DNA of 64,000 nt from Brachionus plicatilis (GCA_010279815.1 QEOQ01000316.1:1332345-1396344), one strand, 5' to 3'; shown: positions 45,901 to 58,596, numbered from the stretch's first letter. Notes: generated by a model not told the origin, from the letters alone. Program-made: numbers and translations.

Positions 45901-47100
45901 CCTAAGACTACTCAAAGTCCTTCTCTTTAACCCAGCTATTAGGTAATTTACCAATAATACAATTTGATTGAAAATTTGCAGTTCTTATCCTAATAAAAGC
46001 TCACTTGGATTAGTTCAACAAACTAAGAAGAGCCTTAAGTCTCAAGTCGAAAGTCTTGATCTATTCGTTGTTTCAGAGCCTAACAATCAAATCACCATAT
46101 ATATAATTATATTTATTGAGACATCTCCAATTTGAAGCAATTTTATAAAAAAGAAGATATAAAAATTAAATATTCAAATTATTCGTATAAAAATATAAAA
46201 TTCAATATAAATAACTGAATATAAAAATATATATAAATTATTTTGACAAATTGAAGTTAATGATCAATTCAAAATATCATTTCAATTCAACCAGTTTATC
46301 ATAGGATATTTTTTAAATCAAAGACAATTTTTTATTTCAAAAAAATTTGTAGGAAAGATCGATCTTTGCATTTTATTACTCATTTGGAATTTAATATTTA
46401 AAATTTATTTTTAAATTTTATTTTGAATTTTGAATGCTAAATACAAATACTTCTATAATAAAAAAAAAACTCTCAAAAAATTGAATTTATAAATTTAGAT
46501 TAAAAAATCGATTTTATCAATGGCTTTAGAAAATATTTTTTTTAATTATTTAATTTTTAAAATCTTCATAGCATGTAAAGCATGTTTATATTATTTATAT
46601 TAATTAAAAGATTTTTTTAATATCTAATGGTAAACTCTTTGAATTGAAATTATATTATTTTTGAATTGATCATCAACTTCAAGATGCAATTATTTTAATA
46701 AAAATTTTAATTAAAATATAAATAAAACGTTTGTTAGACAACTTATATGCAGATGTCCCTCTCTAAAGAAAGCTTTTAATTAAATGACATCTGAATTGCG
46801 TTTTAACTTGAAAAAATTGCGGAACCAAAAATAGATCGAGTTTATAAAAAATATATTAAAATCCACTTTCTGCTTTAGGCTTTTTTGGAGAAAGATAAAT
46901 ATGTTCAGACAAAAGAAATGCTCGGATCCAATTAATGAATGATCAATATCCAATTAAAGTAGGCGTTTCTCAAAGATCAGAAACTAGTCCACTTCTCTTA
47001 GTATTTACATGAATGACGTCCTTAAAAGCAATAAAATAAAAAAACTGTAGTTTTTTTTTTTGCAGATGATTTGTCAGTTTTTTTTTGTAAATAAAAAAGG
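45900..47100 (+). pseudogene. Degenerate LINE (non-LTR retrotransposon)
   Basis: Around 45975-46090 a frame reads NKSSLGLVQQTKKSLKSQVE and SLDLFVVSEPNNQ, resembling the start of an AP-endonuclease domain (N..S...A...L......D...I.EP). At about 46940-47090 pieces PIKVGVSQRSETSPLLLVFT, MNDVL and FADDLSVF appear in shifted frames, matching reverse-transcriptase motifs (GVPQGS..SPLLF, Y/MNDL, FADD). Many stops and frameshifts separate them, so it is an old fossil on the plus strand. Confidence 0.6.
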
Positions 47101-50100
47101 AAATCTCAAAAAAATGATTAATAAGTATCATTTTTTTATTTGATTTTATCTATTTTTATTTTTATTCTATATTTATTAGTTTTTAATACTTATTTTACTT
47201 CACTTTATATTAAAATTTGTTTTTGAATTTTTTCCTAATTAAAATAACTTTGGTTCAAGACATATAAAAGAATTAATAATTTTTTTAGATTATTCTTAAC
47301 TTTGGTAAACTCATTCCAAGAAACTACTATTAATGTTTCTATGACTAAATATTTTATAAATTTTAAAATCTGATAGTCCCTAAAACATTAGATTTTTAAG
47401 TCACGAGGCCCAAAAAATTTAGCTCCTAAAAGTCTATTTTTGAGTTTATTTTAATTCATAAGCTTTATTGAACGTTAAGAATAATTAACCTCAATATATA
47501 ATCGTTAAAATACATTAAACTGATAATTTTCAGGAATTGAGGATTTAATTTTTTTTTTTTAAATTTGTAAAAGTAAATCTTGAAGATTTCTTTTAAAATT
47601 GCAAATCATGACTTAGATTTTTATAATTTTAAATTACCAAAGATGTCTCAATAATTTTACACTAGAATGAACGGTGTCAAATTGACACCGACGTTAAAAG
47701 CTAATATCTTAAGAAAGTTTCATTAGATTTAAAAAAATTAAATCAATTTGACTAAAATCTATAAGTTTAAACAAAAATTATAAATATTAAAAATTAAATT
47801 AGCCTTATAAAAAAGTTTTATTTTTTGTAAAAATTCTAATATTGCCCAGAAAAAACATTCTACATTAAAGGCTAAAAGAAATTGTTAAAAAATTCGAGAT
47901 CTTGGCAAAATCATCTTGACAAAGTCTTTAATAATAATGATTACAAAAAACATGGCTCATGAAGATTTTGTATGCCTCAAGATTAGCTTTGATACACTTA
48001 GCTTATAGCAGAATACGAAATCTCATTTGAGAAAAAAATATTTTTTGTGAACTCGATTGCTTTCTTTATCAAAATGAGAATTTTGAATAAAAAATATTCT
48101 TTGAATTAAAAAGTTCCGCCTGAGGTAAAGACAATTAAAATTTTAAATTAAAAAATACATAATGTACTTTTACTTTAAGATATAGCTGTAATTTATGAAA
48201 TTTTTGAAAAAATATTAAATCCTCTCAATACAACATCTTTATTATTAATTTTGAATTTTTTTCCTCAATTAAATTTATAGACAATTATTTTAAGATCGAT
48301 GCAATTAAATTGTTCAGAAGCTTCACGAATAAATTTCAATAGGCATTCTTGGTAGGAAAAAAAGCATTACATGATCTTGGCAAATATTTCAATTTGATTT
48401 ATATGAAAAAGTCATAACTCAAAAAATTACCAGATCAAATGATTTTAAAATTACAAATGTACAAAAAATGAATACAGCTGATACAATTTGTAGAGCAAAA
48501 ACATCTGCGTTTTTATAAAAATTTTTTGAGTATTTTCATTTTTATTCTGTCTTTCCTAAAAAATTTAAAATGCCCCTTTTTTTGGTGAACGTTCAGTTCA
48601 TAAATTTTTCTATTAAAGCTTCCAACATAATTTCTATAAAAAAATTGTATGAGTATATTGGGTTAAGGTTTGGGTCAAATTTCAAAGATCAAATTTTGTT
48701 TAACTTTATTAATTTTCTATGAATTATTTTTTCCTTGAATTGACACATCATCCTTTTTTTTAAACAAGACTTAAATAGATTGAAAAAATTCAACAAAGTA
48801 GTTCGGAAGCAACAAATGGTAATTATATTATTAAGAATAGCAAATAGCATGGAAAATCTATTCAAAAAAATAACAGAAGAGATGATTTTAATTTTTCTAA
48901 TATTTAATGTCTTTGCCAATTATTCAAAATTTTAATTCTTTTTTTATTATTAGAAAACTATTTCGAAATTTTTTAATTAAATCAAAGCTTATAAAAATAG
49001 AGAAAATATTTTGGTAAAACATTAGTTTGTTTGAAATTATGAGTAAATAAATAAAAAGCTCAGTTTATTGAAAGCTTTTAAAAATTAATTCAGTCTTAAT
49101 TTCTAAAATTTTGCGTAGAAATTTTTTATTTTTATTTATTGTTTGTGCGTTAAAATAGAACTTAAGTTTTTTTTATTTTAAATAAAATTTAATGTCAAAT
49201 ATTTTGAGTTTTGTTTAAGCAAAAAAGTTAAAATTATCAGCTATTAAATTATAAATTTATATTTAAAATCTGTTGCTATTTATCTTTAATAGCAAATCAA
49301 GGCTTATTTTTAGTCAGAAAAATTGACAAAAAATTATCAAATTCATTTAGTTATTACCACATTTGAATAAGATAATCATTTATTATATAAAGATAAGAAA
49401 AACCAAACTACGATTCATGATCAGTTAAATTATAAATTTAATATTTTAAATATCTTAATTAAAATGAAATTTAATTCAATTCAACTGATAATTTAATTCT
49501 GTCTGAAATTGATATTTTCTAAATTTTGAGTGCGGAAATCGAAAATTAGATTGTTCAGAACAATTTATTTTTAATTTCTAATCATGGCATCGTATTAAGT
49601 TCTAATTTTCGAAAGATTCAAATGAAAATTATTAGATTTAAAACCAATATAAGATTACTTTTTAAATATTTAAATTAGTTAAAGATCATTTCAATAAAAA
49701 ATAAAATTTCATTTCAAACAAGACTATCTTATTCGACTTTTTTTTAAAATGAATATTTTAGATTTTTTTGCATTAAATTAAAATAAGAAAAAATATAATC
49801 AATTTATAAGAATTTTCATATAAATAATTAAAGAAAATAATTTAAAATTCATGAATTATTTTTGTAAATCAATCTGTTCACTTTCAATCTTTTTCTCCAT
49901 TATATAAAAAACATTATTTTAATCAAATTTAATCAAAATGTATTGCTTTATTTAACAAAGGTTTAAATTGAACACACTAAATAAATAGATAAATAGAGAT
50001 GCAAAATTAAAAAAAATAGCTTTTGCCAAAAAATTCGAATTTTCAATTATGAAAAACAAAAACAGTGATTCAATATTTTTATTATGTTTTTTCGAGGTGA

Positions 50101-50860
50101 TACAAGTGCCTCAGAAATGCGACAAAAAATGTAAATTTTAAAAGATGAAAATAATTTTTTTAAAAAAATCGATTATGTCAAATTTAATTTTTTTAATTTC
50201 TTTTATTTTATGATTTAACAATTTAAGAAAAAAGACAAACGGCTTCAGATCATTAATTCTTTATTAACGTTTGGTTCTTATAGAGAACATAAATTGATAA
50301 CATTGTCTTAAATTACTTTCACAACAACATATTTTCAGCGAATTTGATTTACGAATTTTATTTAAAGGTGCTAAAAAATATTTTTTTATAATTTTCTGTT
50401 TACTTAACTACCGTTTTTTTAAGCTTGCGGATAAAATTCATAGACTAAAAGAGTTTTACTTTTTTCAAATCTAATCAGCAATTATAATTAAAAAAAAAAG
50501 ATATTTTAATAAACTTTGGTTTAGATAAAAGAAAATAAATTTTTGATAAATCTTTTTTACTTTATTTAATTTAGGGACGAGAAATTTATTTAAAACCAAT
50601 TCAAACAATGATAAGCTAATTATCGAAACTCTATGTTTAAATCTTAACATTTCTTTAATTCTCCTAATTTAGTCAAAAAAATTTAAATTTTGTTTGCTCG
50701 ACTCACATCATCTAGATCACGAGCACAAATTATTTTTTTCTAGTCTAAAGATATAAATAAGCTGACAAAAGAAACAAAATATTAAAATTCATAAAATAAG
50801 TATCAAAAAACGAAATTTAGAAAATAACGTTACAATAAAGCGTTCATAGCCTTGTTTAAA
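47100..50860. other. Gene-poor AT-rich stretch
   Basis: No supported gene. One near-perfect 19-bp palindrome CGGTGTCAAATTGACACCG lies at 47672-47690 just after CACTAGAATGAA, reminiscent of a piggyBac-type terminus. Short frames (for example 48919-48689 minus) are composition artefacts. Confidence 0.45.
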
Positions 50861-51927
50861 ATGTTAATAGATCTTATAGTGTATGTGGTTAGTGTGTCTC
50901 TATTTTGCTACTTGGCAAACCGGTTCTATTTCAGTGGGGCAAGATACAAATCGGAAAAGAAGCTGGACGGAAAAGTGGTCGTAGTGACTGGTTCGGACAG
51001 TGGCATTGGATTTGAGACAGCTTTGGACTTTGCCAAGCGCGGGGCCCGGGTAATACTCGCGTGCCGCGACACAATTAGAGCTGAAAAAGCAGTAGGCACC
51101 ATAATTCAGCAGACAGGCAACAAACAAGTCGATTACGAATTCATTGACTTGGCAGATTTGGACACGGTGAGAAGTTTTGTCAAAAGTTTAAAACAAAAGA
51201 TTGATAGATTAGATTTGCTCGTCAACAATGCCGGTGTCATGGCTTGTCCTTCGAAATGGCGAACTAAACAAGGCTATGAAATGCAATTTGGTGTAAACTA
51301 CCTAGGACACTTTTTGCTTACCAACCTCCTGCTAGACTTGATAAAAAAAACACCAAAAAGTCGCATCATTAGCGTTTCATCATGTCTTCACTACTGTAAT
51401 CAATTTTTTTGTCTTTTTTTTTTTTTTTAATTTTTTAAAATTAGATGGAAATATAGAATGGGACTGCTTGGAAAAAGGTAAAGAAGTCACGCTAATTAAA
51501 GGCTATTCTCAGAGCAAATTAGCAGTGGTAATGTTCACCAAAGAATTGGCAAGAAGGTTGGATGGCACAAGTGTGACCGCCGTTTGTTTGCACCCGGGAG
51601 CAGTCAGAACAGGAGTATTAATACATTTTGTATTAATTAATAATTAGTTATTCTATTTTTATTAAGATAATTCGCTATACCGGCGAAAGTATGTGCCGGT
51701 TGTTTCCTCTTATAATAAGGGTTTTTTATGTTTGCTATATGATTGTCACAAAAAATACCATTGAGGGCTCTATGACTACAATTTATTGTGCTCTTGATGA
51801 CGAGGTGCCTAAATACAATGGATGCTATTTTAGTGACTGTGCTTTGAAATTGCCATCTAAAGCGGTTTTTAATGACCAGGATGTTAAGCGTTTGTGGGAT
51901 TTGAGCGCTAAAATGACTGACTTATAA
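50861..51927 (+). CDS. Retinol dehydrogenase-like short-chain dehydrogenase, copy A
   Basis: Exons 50861-51395, 51445-51614 and 51667-51927; 321 aa. An N-terminal hydrophobic segment (LIVYVVSVSLFCYLANRFYF) should anchor it in the ER or mitochondrial membrane. The Rossmann motif is TGSDSGIG, with Arg/Lys after RGARVILACRD typical of NADP(H) preference; NNAG, ISVSS (catalytic Ser) and YSQSK (Tyr and Lys) follow, then LHPGAVRTG. The C-terminus DDEVPKYNGCYFSDC resembles RDH11-14. These enzymes reduce or oxidise retinoids or other lipophilic carbonyls; the substrate cannot be assigned. Exon lengths 535 and 261 are the same as in copy C on the opposite strand, showing close paralogy. Confidence 0.92.
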
Positions 51928-53135
51928 CCAAAAAATTCAATATCATGACAATGCAAAAATATTTGATAGATTTTAATGAAAATGTTTTTTAGCATTCGAA
52001 TCGTTTTTTAGAGAATATAATTTTTTTTAATTAAATTAATTTTGAAAAAAATAAAGATATTTATCTTTTTGTTTTTTGGATTAAAAATTTTTTTATCAAC
52101 TTTATTAATTTTAGGCGTAAATATAGATAAATAAAAATTTTACAACTGTATCAAGTATATTGATTAATGAGAAATATTTGATTTAAGTTTTATAATTTAT
52201 TTTTTTTTGTAAATATAAAAATCGCAACAAAAATGAAAGATTTTAAAATTTTTATTACCTTTTTATTATTCTCTGTTACATATTAAAATGAATCGTCTCC
52301 CAAACAAAATAAATTCAGCTATGATTCAACAAAATAAACAAAAATAGAAAATTGTGACATTAACACGTGATGTTTTTGCTTATTGAAGTCGTATAAATTA
52401 TTTCGTTAAACACTTAAGTAGTTTATGTTGATATATCATTTACATAATATCCAAAAGCTATAAGATATCTAGGAAAATTCTATCAAATGAAATTTACCTT
52501 TAGAATAATTCAAACCAACTAAAAAAAATTTAGATTGACAGCGATTAGTGACAAAAATTTTTTATAGAAAAAAATTGGAGTGAGATTAAGAAAACACATA
52601 AAATATGAATCTAAAATACAACAATATAAACTAAAATATTTAATTTTGAATCTCTAAAAAAGTGAACTAAAAAATAAACCTAAATATTATTATTTCAGAA
52701 TAGAAAAGAAAACATAAAAAACAAAAATGAGCCGAAAACTCAAATGGATTTATATGACCAAAATTAGTTCTGAGATAGAACTTGAATATTTTATTTTTAA
52801 ATCAAAATGAAACTTTTCTAATAATTTAATTGACTTTTTTAATTTAAAAAAATTTTTTTTTTATTACTCATGAAAATATAATTTTTTGGATTTAGTAACA
52901 ATTTAAAACAATAAAATTATGTTTATGCCTGATTAACTTTTTAAATCTTTCTTCAATCCTTACCCAAAAAAATTTAGCTAAAAACTTTTTTAACCTGCTC
53001 AATAAAAATTAAAATCCAAAATATCAATTCAATTTTTTGAAAAAATGTAAACTTATATCTGAAGAATAAGTTTTTTTTATTAAATATACAATAATTAAGC
53101 ATTGATTTAAAAAAAATATTTAATCAAATTTTAAC
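51928..53135. other. Intergenic, no feature seen
   Basis: AT-rich spacer between RDH-like copies A and B. Nothing recognised. Confidence 0.5.
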
Positions 53136-54224
53136 ATGGTATTTTTGATTTTTTTATACGCCCTAGGCACACTTATTCTAGCCTTTGCTTTAAACAAATT
53201 TTACTTCAGTGGGGCTAGATGCTATTCAAAAAACCGTCTTGATGGAAAAACAGCTATAATCACAGGTTCAAATACTGGTATTGGCTACCAGACAGCACTT
53301 GACTTTGCTCAAAGAGGTGCCAAAGTAATCTTAGCTTGTCGTGATACAAAAAAAGCTGAAAAAGCTGCTAAACAAATCATAGATGCAACTGGTAACAAGA
53401 ATGTTCAAGTTGAGTACATTGATCTTGCTGATTTGGATACTGTGCAGGAATTTGCCAAAAGTATGAAGGCTAAATTGACAAAACTAGACCTTCTGGTGAA
53501 TAATGCAGGTTAAAATTTAAACCATTATTTTAATTAACAAAAATTCAATCAATGTTTTTTAGGAATAATGTTTTGTCCGAACTGGAGAACTAAGCAAGGT
53601 TTTGAAATGCAGTTCGGAGTAAATCATCTTGGACACTTTTTATTAACAAATTTACTTCTGGACCTAATTAAAAAAGCAGACAAAGCAAGGATTATCAATG
53701 TTTCATCAAGAGCTCATTACGGTCTATTATTTATAAGTACTCAAAAATAAAGAATTTAAAAATTAAATCAATTTTGTTATTTAGATTTGCCAATTAATTG
53801 GAATGATATAAATTGGGAAAAAAGCTACAATACTATCAGGGCGTATTGCCAAAGTAAAACAGCAAATATTCTATTTACCAAAGAGCTTGCCAGTCGTCTT
53901 GAAGGCACTGGAATCACAGTTGTAGCATTGCATCCAGGCGCAGTGATTACTGAACTTACCCGATATACTGGTCAGAGTATTTTATTTCTGATTCCAATTT
54001 TATGGAAAATCCTTTATCCATTTATTAGGATAATACTGAAAACAGCTGAGGAAGGAGCTCAAACAACTATTTATTGTGCAGTTGATGAATGTGTTCCGCA
54101 ATACACTGGGTGCTATATGAGTGATTGTAGACCTAAGAAATCGTCCGAAGAGGCCAGAAGTCAAGAAAATGCCAAAAAATTGTGGGAAATTAGCTGCCAA
54201 ATGGTTGGCATCAAGGCTTGTTAA
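53136..54224 (+). CDS. Retinol dehydrogenase-like short-chain dehydrogenase, copy B
   Basis: Exons 53136-53508, 53563-53721 and 53785-54224; 323 aa. Membrane anchor [20 protein letters not shown], cofactor motif [56 protein letters not shown] (Ser), YCQSK (Tyr/Lys), [15 protein letters not shown], and a C-terminal region with hydrophobic [14 protein letters not shown] and [16 protein letters not shown]. All catalytic residues are intact. The intron positions differ from copies A and C: one intron falls right after NNAG and another after SRAHY. It is the most diverged of the three and the closest to RDH11/12/13 family sequence. Confidence 0.93.
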
Positions 54225-55882
54225 TTGTTTAGTATTAATTAAAATCATATTAAATTAAATTAGATTTTCTAAAATAAAAATTAAATAAAATTTAGAGAAT
54301 TTTTTTTATGATTTTAAATTTCATTTTGTCAACATTAAAAAAAGTAGAAGGAGAAGGATTTCCTAAAAAAATATTATATCTATTAAAAATATGATTCAAC
54401 AAAATTCCCCCTTTAGAACTTCTAAGTGAATTTCAAGAAATATAAAAGAAAAATAGTAATCATAAAAGCTATTTTTTTCTGAAAATATAGAGTATTATGT
54501 TATAGGTTTTTTTTTAACTTTAAAATTAGGACTAAAATGAAAAAATGCATATTTTTGAAATCAATAAAATTAAAGAAATAATTTTTTATAAAAAAAATAA
54601 AAATTATGTTATGGCTAAGAAAATAATCTGCGACATAAAGAATGAAAAGAATTTTATTTTAAGTCTATGTGATTGCTTATTAAAAACTAGTTGAATCCAT
54701 TTTTAATTAGATTTCTGAAAATGTTTAAGTTGAAGAAGTTTTGCAAAGCATTCTTGAAGAAAATATTAATACATTTAAGTAATAATTACAACTTATCCTT
54801 CTCATTAAGCTGAAAGAAACAAAAAAATAAAATTCAAGGAGTGGCCTTAAAAATAGTTTTTTTTGTTCCATTTTTGTCTTAATTAAATTAGAACTAAAAT
54901 TTAATGACAGTTAAAAATTAATTCAAGTTAAAAGTTAATATTTTCAACAAAATCTAGATCTATCTAATTAATGAAATTAATAATGAATATTTTCAAAGAA
55001 AATTAGAGGAAAATCAAAACTCAAATTAAATTTTCTGCAGGAAATAATAATTTCATATGATCAACAGAATTTGAATTTCGCCTTAAAAATTGCAATTTTT
55101 TTTACAAATTAGCATCAAAATAATTCATCAAAAATGCAAGAAAAAATGTAAAATAAACAAGCTGAGGAAATAATTAATAAAACTAAATTTATTTTGATAG
55201 TTTATTTTTATTATTATTTTATTGTTTATAAAAATTTTTAAGTCCAATGTACAAAAAATGAATAAAAAATTCTAAATAAAAATATTTGAAAAATTTTCTC
55301 TAAAAAAATTTAAATTTATAAAATAATTTAATTGATAATCGAAATTTTTACGCAATCCGTTAATTAAAAAATTTGAGCCATTATCATTTTGTGAACTACG
55401 AAATAAAATAGACTTGGTAATGAATTGATTAAATTCAAGAAAGTAAGTGATTGATTTAAAGACTTTAAGCTATATGCCGCAACTTCTACTCATTATTTTA
55501 AAAACAATCAATTATCTTTTTACTTTTCACAACATTATAAAAATTTAATTTAATATATTAAAAAAATTGAGAAGTTTTTTTGAAGGTCTATTTTAATTTG
55601 GGAATTCAATGTCTTGTTTATTTCTTATAGGAATGATCATATTTTTTTAAAGATTACTGGAAGAAAAATTTGTTACTATAGTAATTTGAAAATTTTCTTA
55701 CAAAATATATTAACAAATCAATCTTGAATTTTTTTTTTCGATTTAGGATGTGACAAGGGGTTTTCATGATTAAAACAAGTGTGCCAAAATCCTTTGATAC
55801 CAAATAAAAAGTTGTTGACGACTAAAATCAATGAGAGGCTTTAAATTAATCCATTTTTTTTCAAGATTTCTCAATCTTAAGC
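54225..55882. other. Intergenic, no feature seen
   Basis: About 1.65 kb of AT-rich sequence without recognised features. Confidence 0.5.
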
Positions 55883-56251
55883 ATGTATGGTCAAAGTTAT
55901 CGGCAAAATATCAATGGTGAAATTGTTGAGGTCCGGTATCCGATTGAAATTCGTAAGGATAAATGCGCCATGTGCAAACAAAGAGGTGTTTTTATATGCG
56001 AGCACAATACTTCTATTCGGGACATGATTCATTCAACATATGCCCAAGAAGGTCGCTTTTATTTGGACCCGCGAAAGCCCAAAAATAACATTTCCAATGA
56101 TATAGAGAAAAATGGAAGATTCGAAAAAAATAAAGTGATCCCGAGTGATAAAATCACTACTCAGAACAAAGTTGAGATACCAGTACCAAGTGAAGCCAGT
56201 ACCGAAAAAAAGAATGACAAAAAAAACAGCTCTTGTTGTACAATTATTTAA
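55883..56251 (+). CDS. Unknown small protein with CxxC motifs and C-terminal CaaX box
   Basis: A single-exon frame of 122 aa starting MYGQSYRQNINGEIVEVRYP. Residues about 28-42 are CAMCKQRGVFICEH, a CxxC...C-x-H arrangement that could bind zinc. The middle (IRDMIHSTYAQEGRFYLDPR) is followed by a Lys/Asn/Glu-rich, probably disordered tail ending SSCCTII. CTII fits a CaaX prenylation signal, and the extra Cys could be palmitoylated, so membrane attachment is likely. I do not recognise the family. It lies 40 bp from, and convergent with, RDH-like copy C. The coding-like composition and clear ATG make it a probable gene. Confidence 0.65.
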   Translation: MYGQSYRQNINGEIVEVRYPIEIRKDKCAMCKQRGVFICEHNTSIRDMIHSTYAQEGRFYLDPRKPKNNISNDIEKNGRFEKNKVIPSDKITTQNKVEIPVPSEASTEKKNDKKNSSCCTII

Positions 56252-56291
56252 ATAATTTGGATATTTTTTTGAATAAAATTTATTAAAAAAT

Positions 56292-57338
56292 TTACAAACC
56301 AACCAACTTTTTGCTTATTTCCCAAAGATTTTTACAATTTTGTTCATCAAATGTTTGCTTTGAAGGCTCTTTTGGGCGACAATCACTAAAATAGCACCCG
56401 TTAAGCTTAGGTACTTGATCGTCTATTGCACAGAAAACAATATTCATAGCCCCCTCATAGGCACTTTTTGTAAATATCATATAAATTAAATATAAGATTT
56501 TTACAATTAGAGGAAATAATCTACAATAACTTTCTCCAGTATTTCTTATTATCTGAAGAAAAAAAATTTAATTTATAAAAAAAATGATAAATAAATGTAT
56601 TGCCTTTGTTCTTACGATTCCTGGGTGGACCGACACTACTGTAACGCCAGTGCTATGAAGCTGCTTGGCAAGTTCTTTTGTAAACATTACCAGAGCAAGT
56701 TTACTTTTTGGATAGCCTTTAAATTCATCACTGTCAAGTCCAATTTTTGCCACTTAAATTAAATATTTAAAATAAAATAGGGAAAATTTTAAAAAATGCG
56801 GACAATAATGTACACATGATGATACATTGATGATGCGACTTTTTGGTGTTTTTTTTATCAAGTCGAGTAAGAGATTTGTTAACAAAAAATGTCCTAGGTA
56901 ATTAACGCCAAATTGCATATCAAAGCCTTGTTTTGTTTTCCAGCTTTCTGGACATCCCATTACACCTGCATTATTGACCAATATATCAAGTTGATCAATT
57001 TTCGATTGAATATTTCTTGAAAAAGCTTTTATTGAATCTAAATCAGATAAATCTATGAGCTCATAATCGACTTGTTTGTTGCCAGATTTTTGTATAATTT
57101 TTCGGACGGCTTTTTCGGCCTTTAAGGAATTTCGACATGCGAGTATAACTCGGGCTCCCCGTTCAGCAAAGTCCAAAGCTGTCTCAAATCCGATACCACA
57201 GTCCGAGCCAGTCACTATAGCAACTTTTCCATTCAATTTTTTCTCCGATTTATACCGACTACCGCTGAAATAGAGCCTATTTGCCAAGAAGCAAAATAAG
57301 ATTATACAAACTAGGTAAATGCTTACTTCTAAAATCAT
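56292..57338 (-). CDS. Retinol dehydrogenase-like short-chain dehydrogenase, copy C
   Basis: Exons 57338-56804, 56752-56604 and 56552-56292; 314 aa. Anchor YLVCIILFCFLANRLYFSGS, cofactor motif TGSDCGIG, NNAG, INVSS (Ser), YPKSK (Tyr/Lys), VHPGIVRTK, IIRNTGESYCRLFPLIV and DDQVPKLNGCYFSDC. The gene is very close to copy A in sequence and exon lengths. The second intron appears to use a GC donor (AAG|GCAATA at 56603) to keep the alignment HPGIVRT(K)-IIRNTGE; a GT donor 12 bases upstream (ATC|GTAAGA) is also in frame but would drop four conserved residues. The first donor is GTCCGC, also weak. It is divergent from SPCS1. Confidence 0.9.
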
Positions 57339-57722
57339 AATTTTTAAATAAAAGTGTTTTCTTTAAATTTTATTATATTTTTTTAAAATAAAAATAGTGG
57401 TGTGATCTTTTTCTTTAATAGATAATAAAAAATTTAAACCAATTCAACTTTGGTGTGGAAACAAATCCAAATAATAAATAAATATTTTAAATGCACTTTT
57501 TGCAAATAGATAAAATGAAATTTTATTAAATTTGAATTGATAAGAGATTGTTATTTTTATTTTTACATTTTTGAAATTCATTTGAATAAAAGTTAAGATT
57601 TATTTGCGAAAAAATTTGAATTTATGTTTTAGATCTTATAGGTTTGAAAAAATGTTGACGTTTTATTTTAAATAAAATCCAAAATTTAATTATTTTATTC
57701 GATTTGAAAAAAAAAATAAGAA
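57339..57722. promoter_or_regulatory. Divergent promoter region, RDH-like copy C / SPCS1
   Basis: 384 bp between two divergent start codons. No specific element was recognised; listed because both promoters must lie here or overlap. Confidence 0.4.
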
Positions 57723-58151
57723 ATGGTTCTGAACAAGATACCCACATCAATTGTAAACTTGATAATAAAATTTAAAAATGTAAAACTTAATTAAAAAAAT
57801 AAGGATTTCGTTGGTCAAAAAAGAGCAGAACTTTTATTCCAAGTGATCATTGTTATATCAGCAGTAATTTTTGAGATTCTTTAGATTTTCTTTAAAATTT
57901 TTTTTTAGATAATTGGATTTATCTACGGTTTTTTAGAGCAAAAATTTTCTTATACTTTGATGGCATTAGGAGTTGGAGTAACCATCAGTGCACTAGTTAG
58001 TTTTCTTTTTAGGGAAATAAATTTTAATTTAAATAAATTTTTCTTTAAGGCTGTTCTTCCACCATGGCCTGCTTGGAAAAAGAATCCACTTAAATGGCAA
58101 GAACCAAAAATTGAATCAAAAACCGAAGAAAAAACAAAAAATAAAAAATGA
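57723..58151 (+). CDS. SPCS1: Signal peptidase complex subunit 1
   Basis: Four exons, 57723-57752, 57804-57863, 57909-57995 and 58050-58151, all phase 0, 92 aa (human 102). The order is DFVGQKRAELLFQVIIVISA (first membrane helix), IIGFIYGFLEQKFSYTLMAL, GVGVTISALAVLPPWPAWKK, NPLKW and a Lys/Glu-rich tail. FIYG and LPPWP..(R/K)(H/N)PLKW are hallmarks of SPCS1. It is a small two-helix ER membrane subunit of the signal peptidase complex that tunes substrate choice. The reading frame also runs through the last 54-bp intron, but the splice removes a Phe/Asn-rich insert and restores family spacing. Start is the first Met of exon 1. Confidence 0.92.
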
Positions 58152-58596
58152 AAGTGTTCAATATTATTTTTTAAAAAATAATTATCGTATTTATATCAAT
58201 AAATAAATTCTTAGTCTAAAAAAGTTTAATTTTTTTTCTTTTTTAATAAAACAAATTTTTATATATTTGTTGACGAAACATCAACTAGATATTAAAAATC
58301 ATTTACTTTTTAATTTTAATTTAAAAGAAATATTTAAATTATAAATATCTATCCTTGGTAAATGAACAAAAATAAAGTCTAGATCGAAAAATGTAGTTCA
58401 CTATTTTCTAGGTTGGTTCTATAGAAATTTAAAGAATTCGGTTAAGAATGTCATCAAAATTCTCATTTATTGATTCTAAATCTCTGATGAAAAAAAAATA
58501 AACATTTACTTAAGAAATTGCGTTCATAGATCATAATCATGCATTGCCAGAAAAAGTGGTATTTAATAAACTGAAAAATTTAATATTCTTTACAAA
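58152..58596. other. Intergenic, no feature seen
   Basis: AT-rich spacer with polyadenylation-like AATAAA near 58200. No other feature. Confidence 0.5.

Noticed and set aside
48689..48919. 76-codon minus-strand frame
   Set aside because: Hydrophobic/Lys translation of AT-rich DNA that partly overlaps a dispersed repeat seen near 4150-4230.
57996..58049. Frame reading through the last SPCS1 intron
   Set aside because: The insert breaks the conserved spacing before LPPWP and has GT-AG ends, so it is an intron despite being open.
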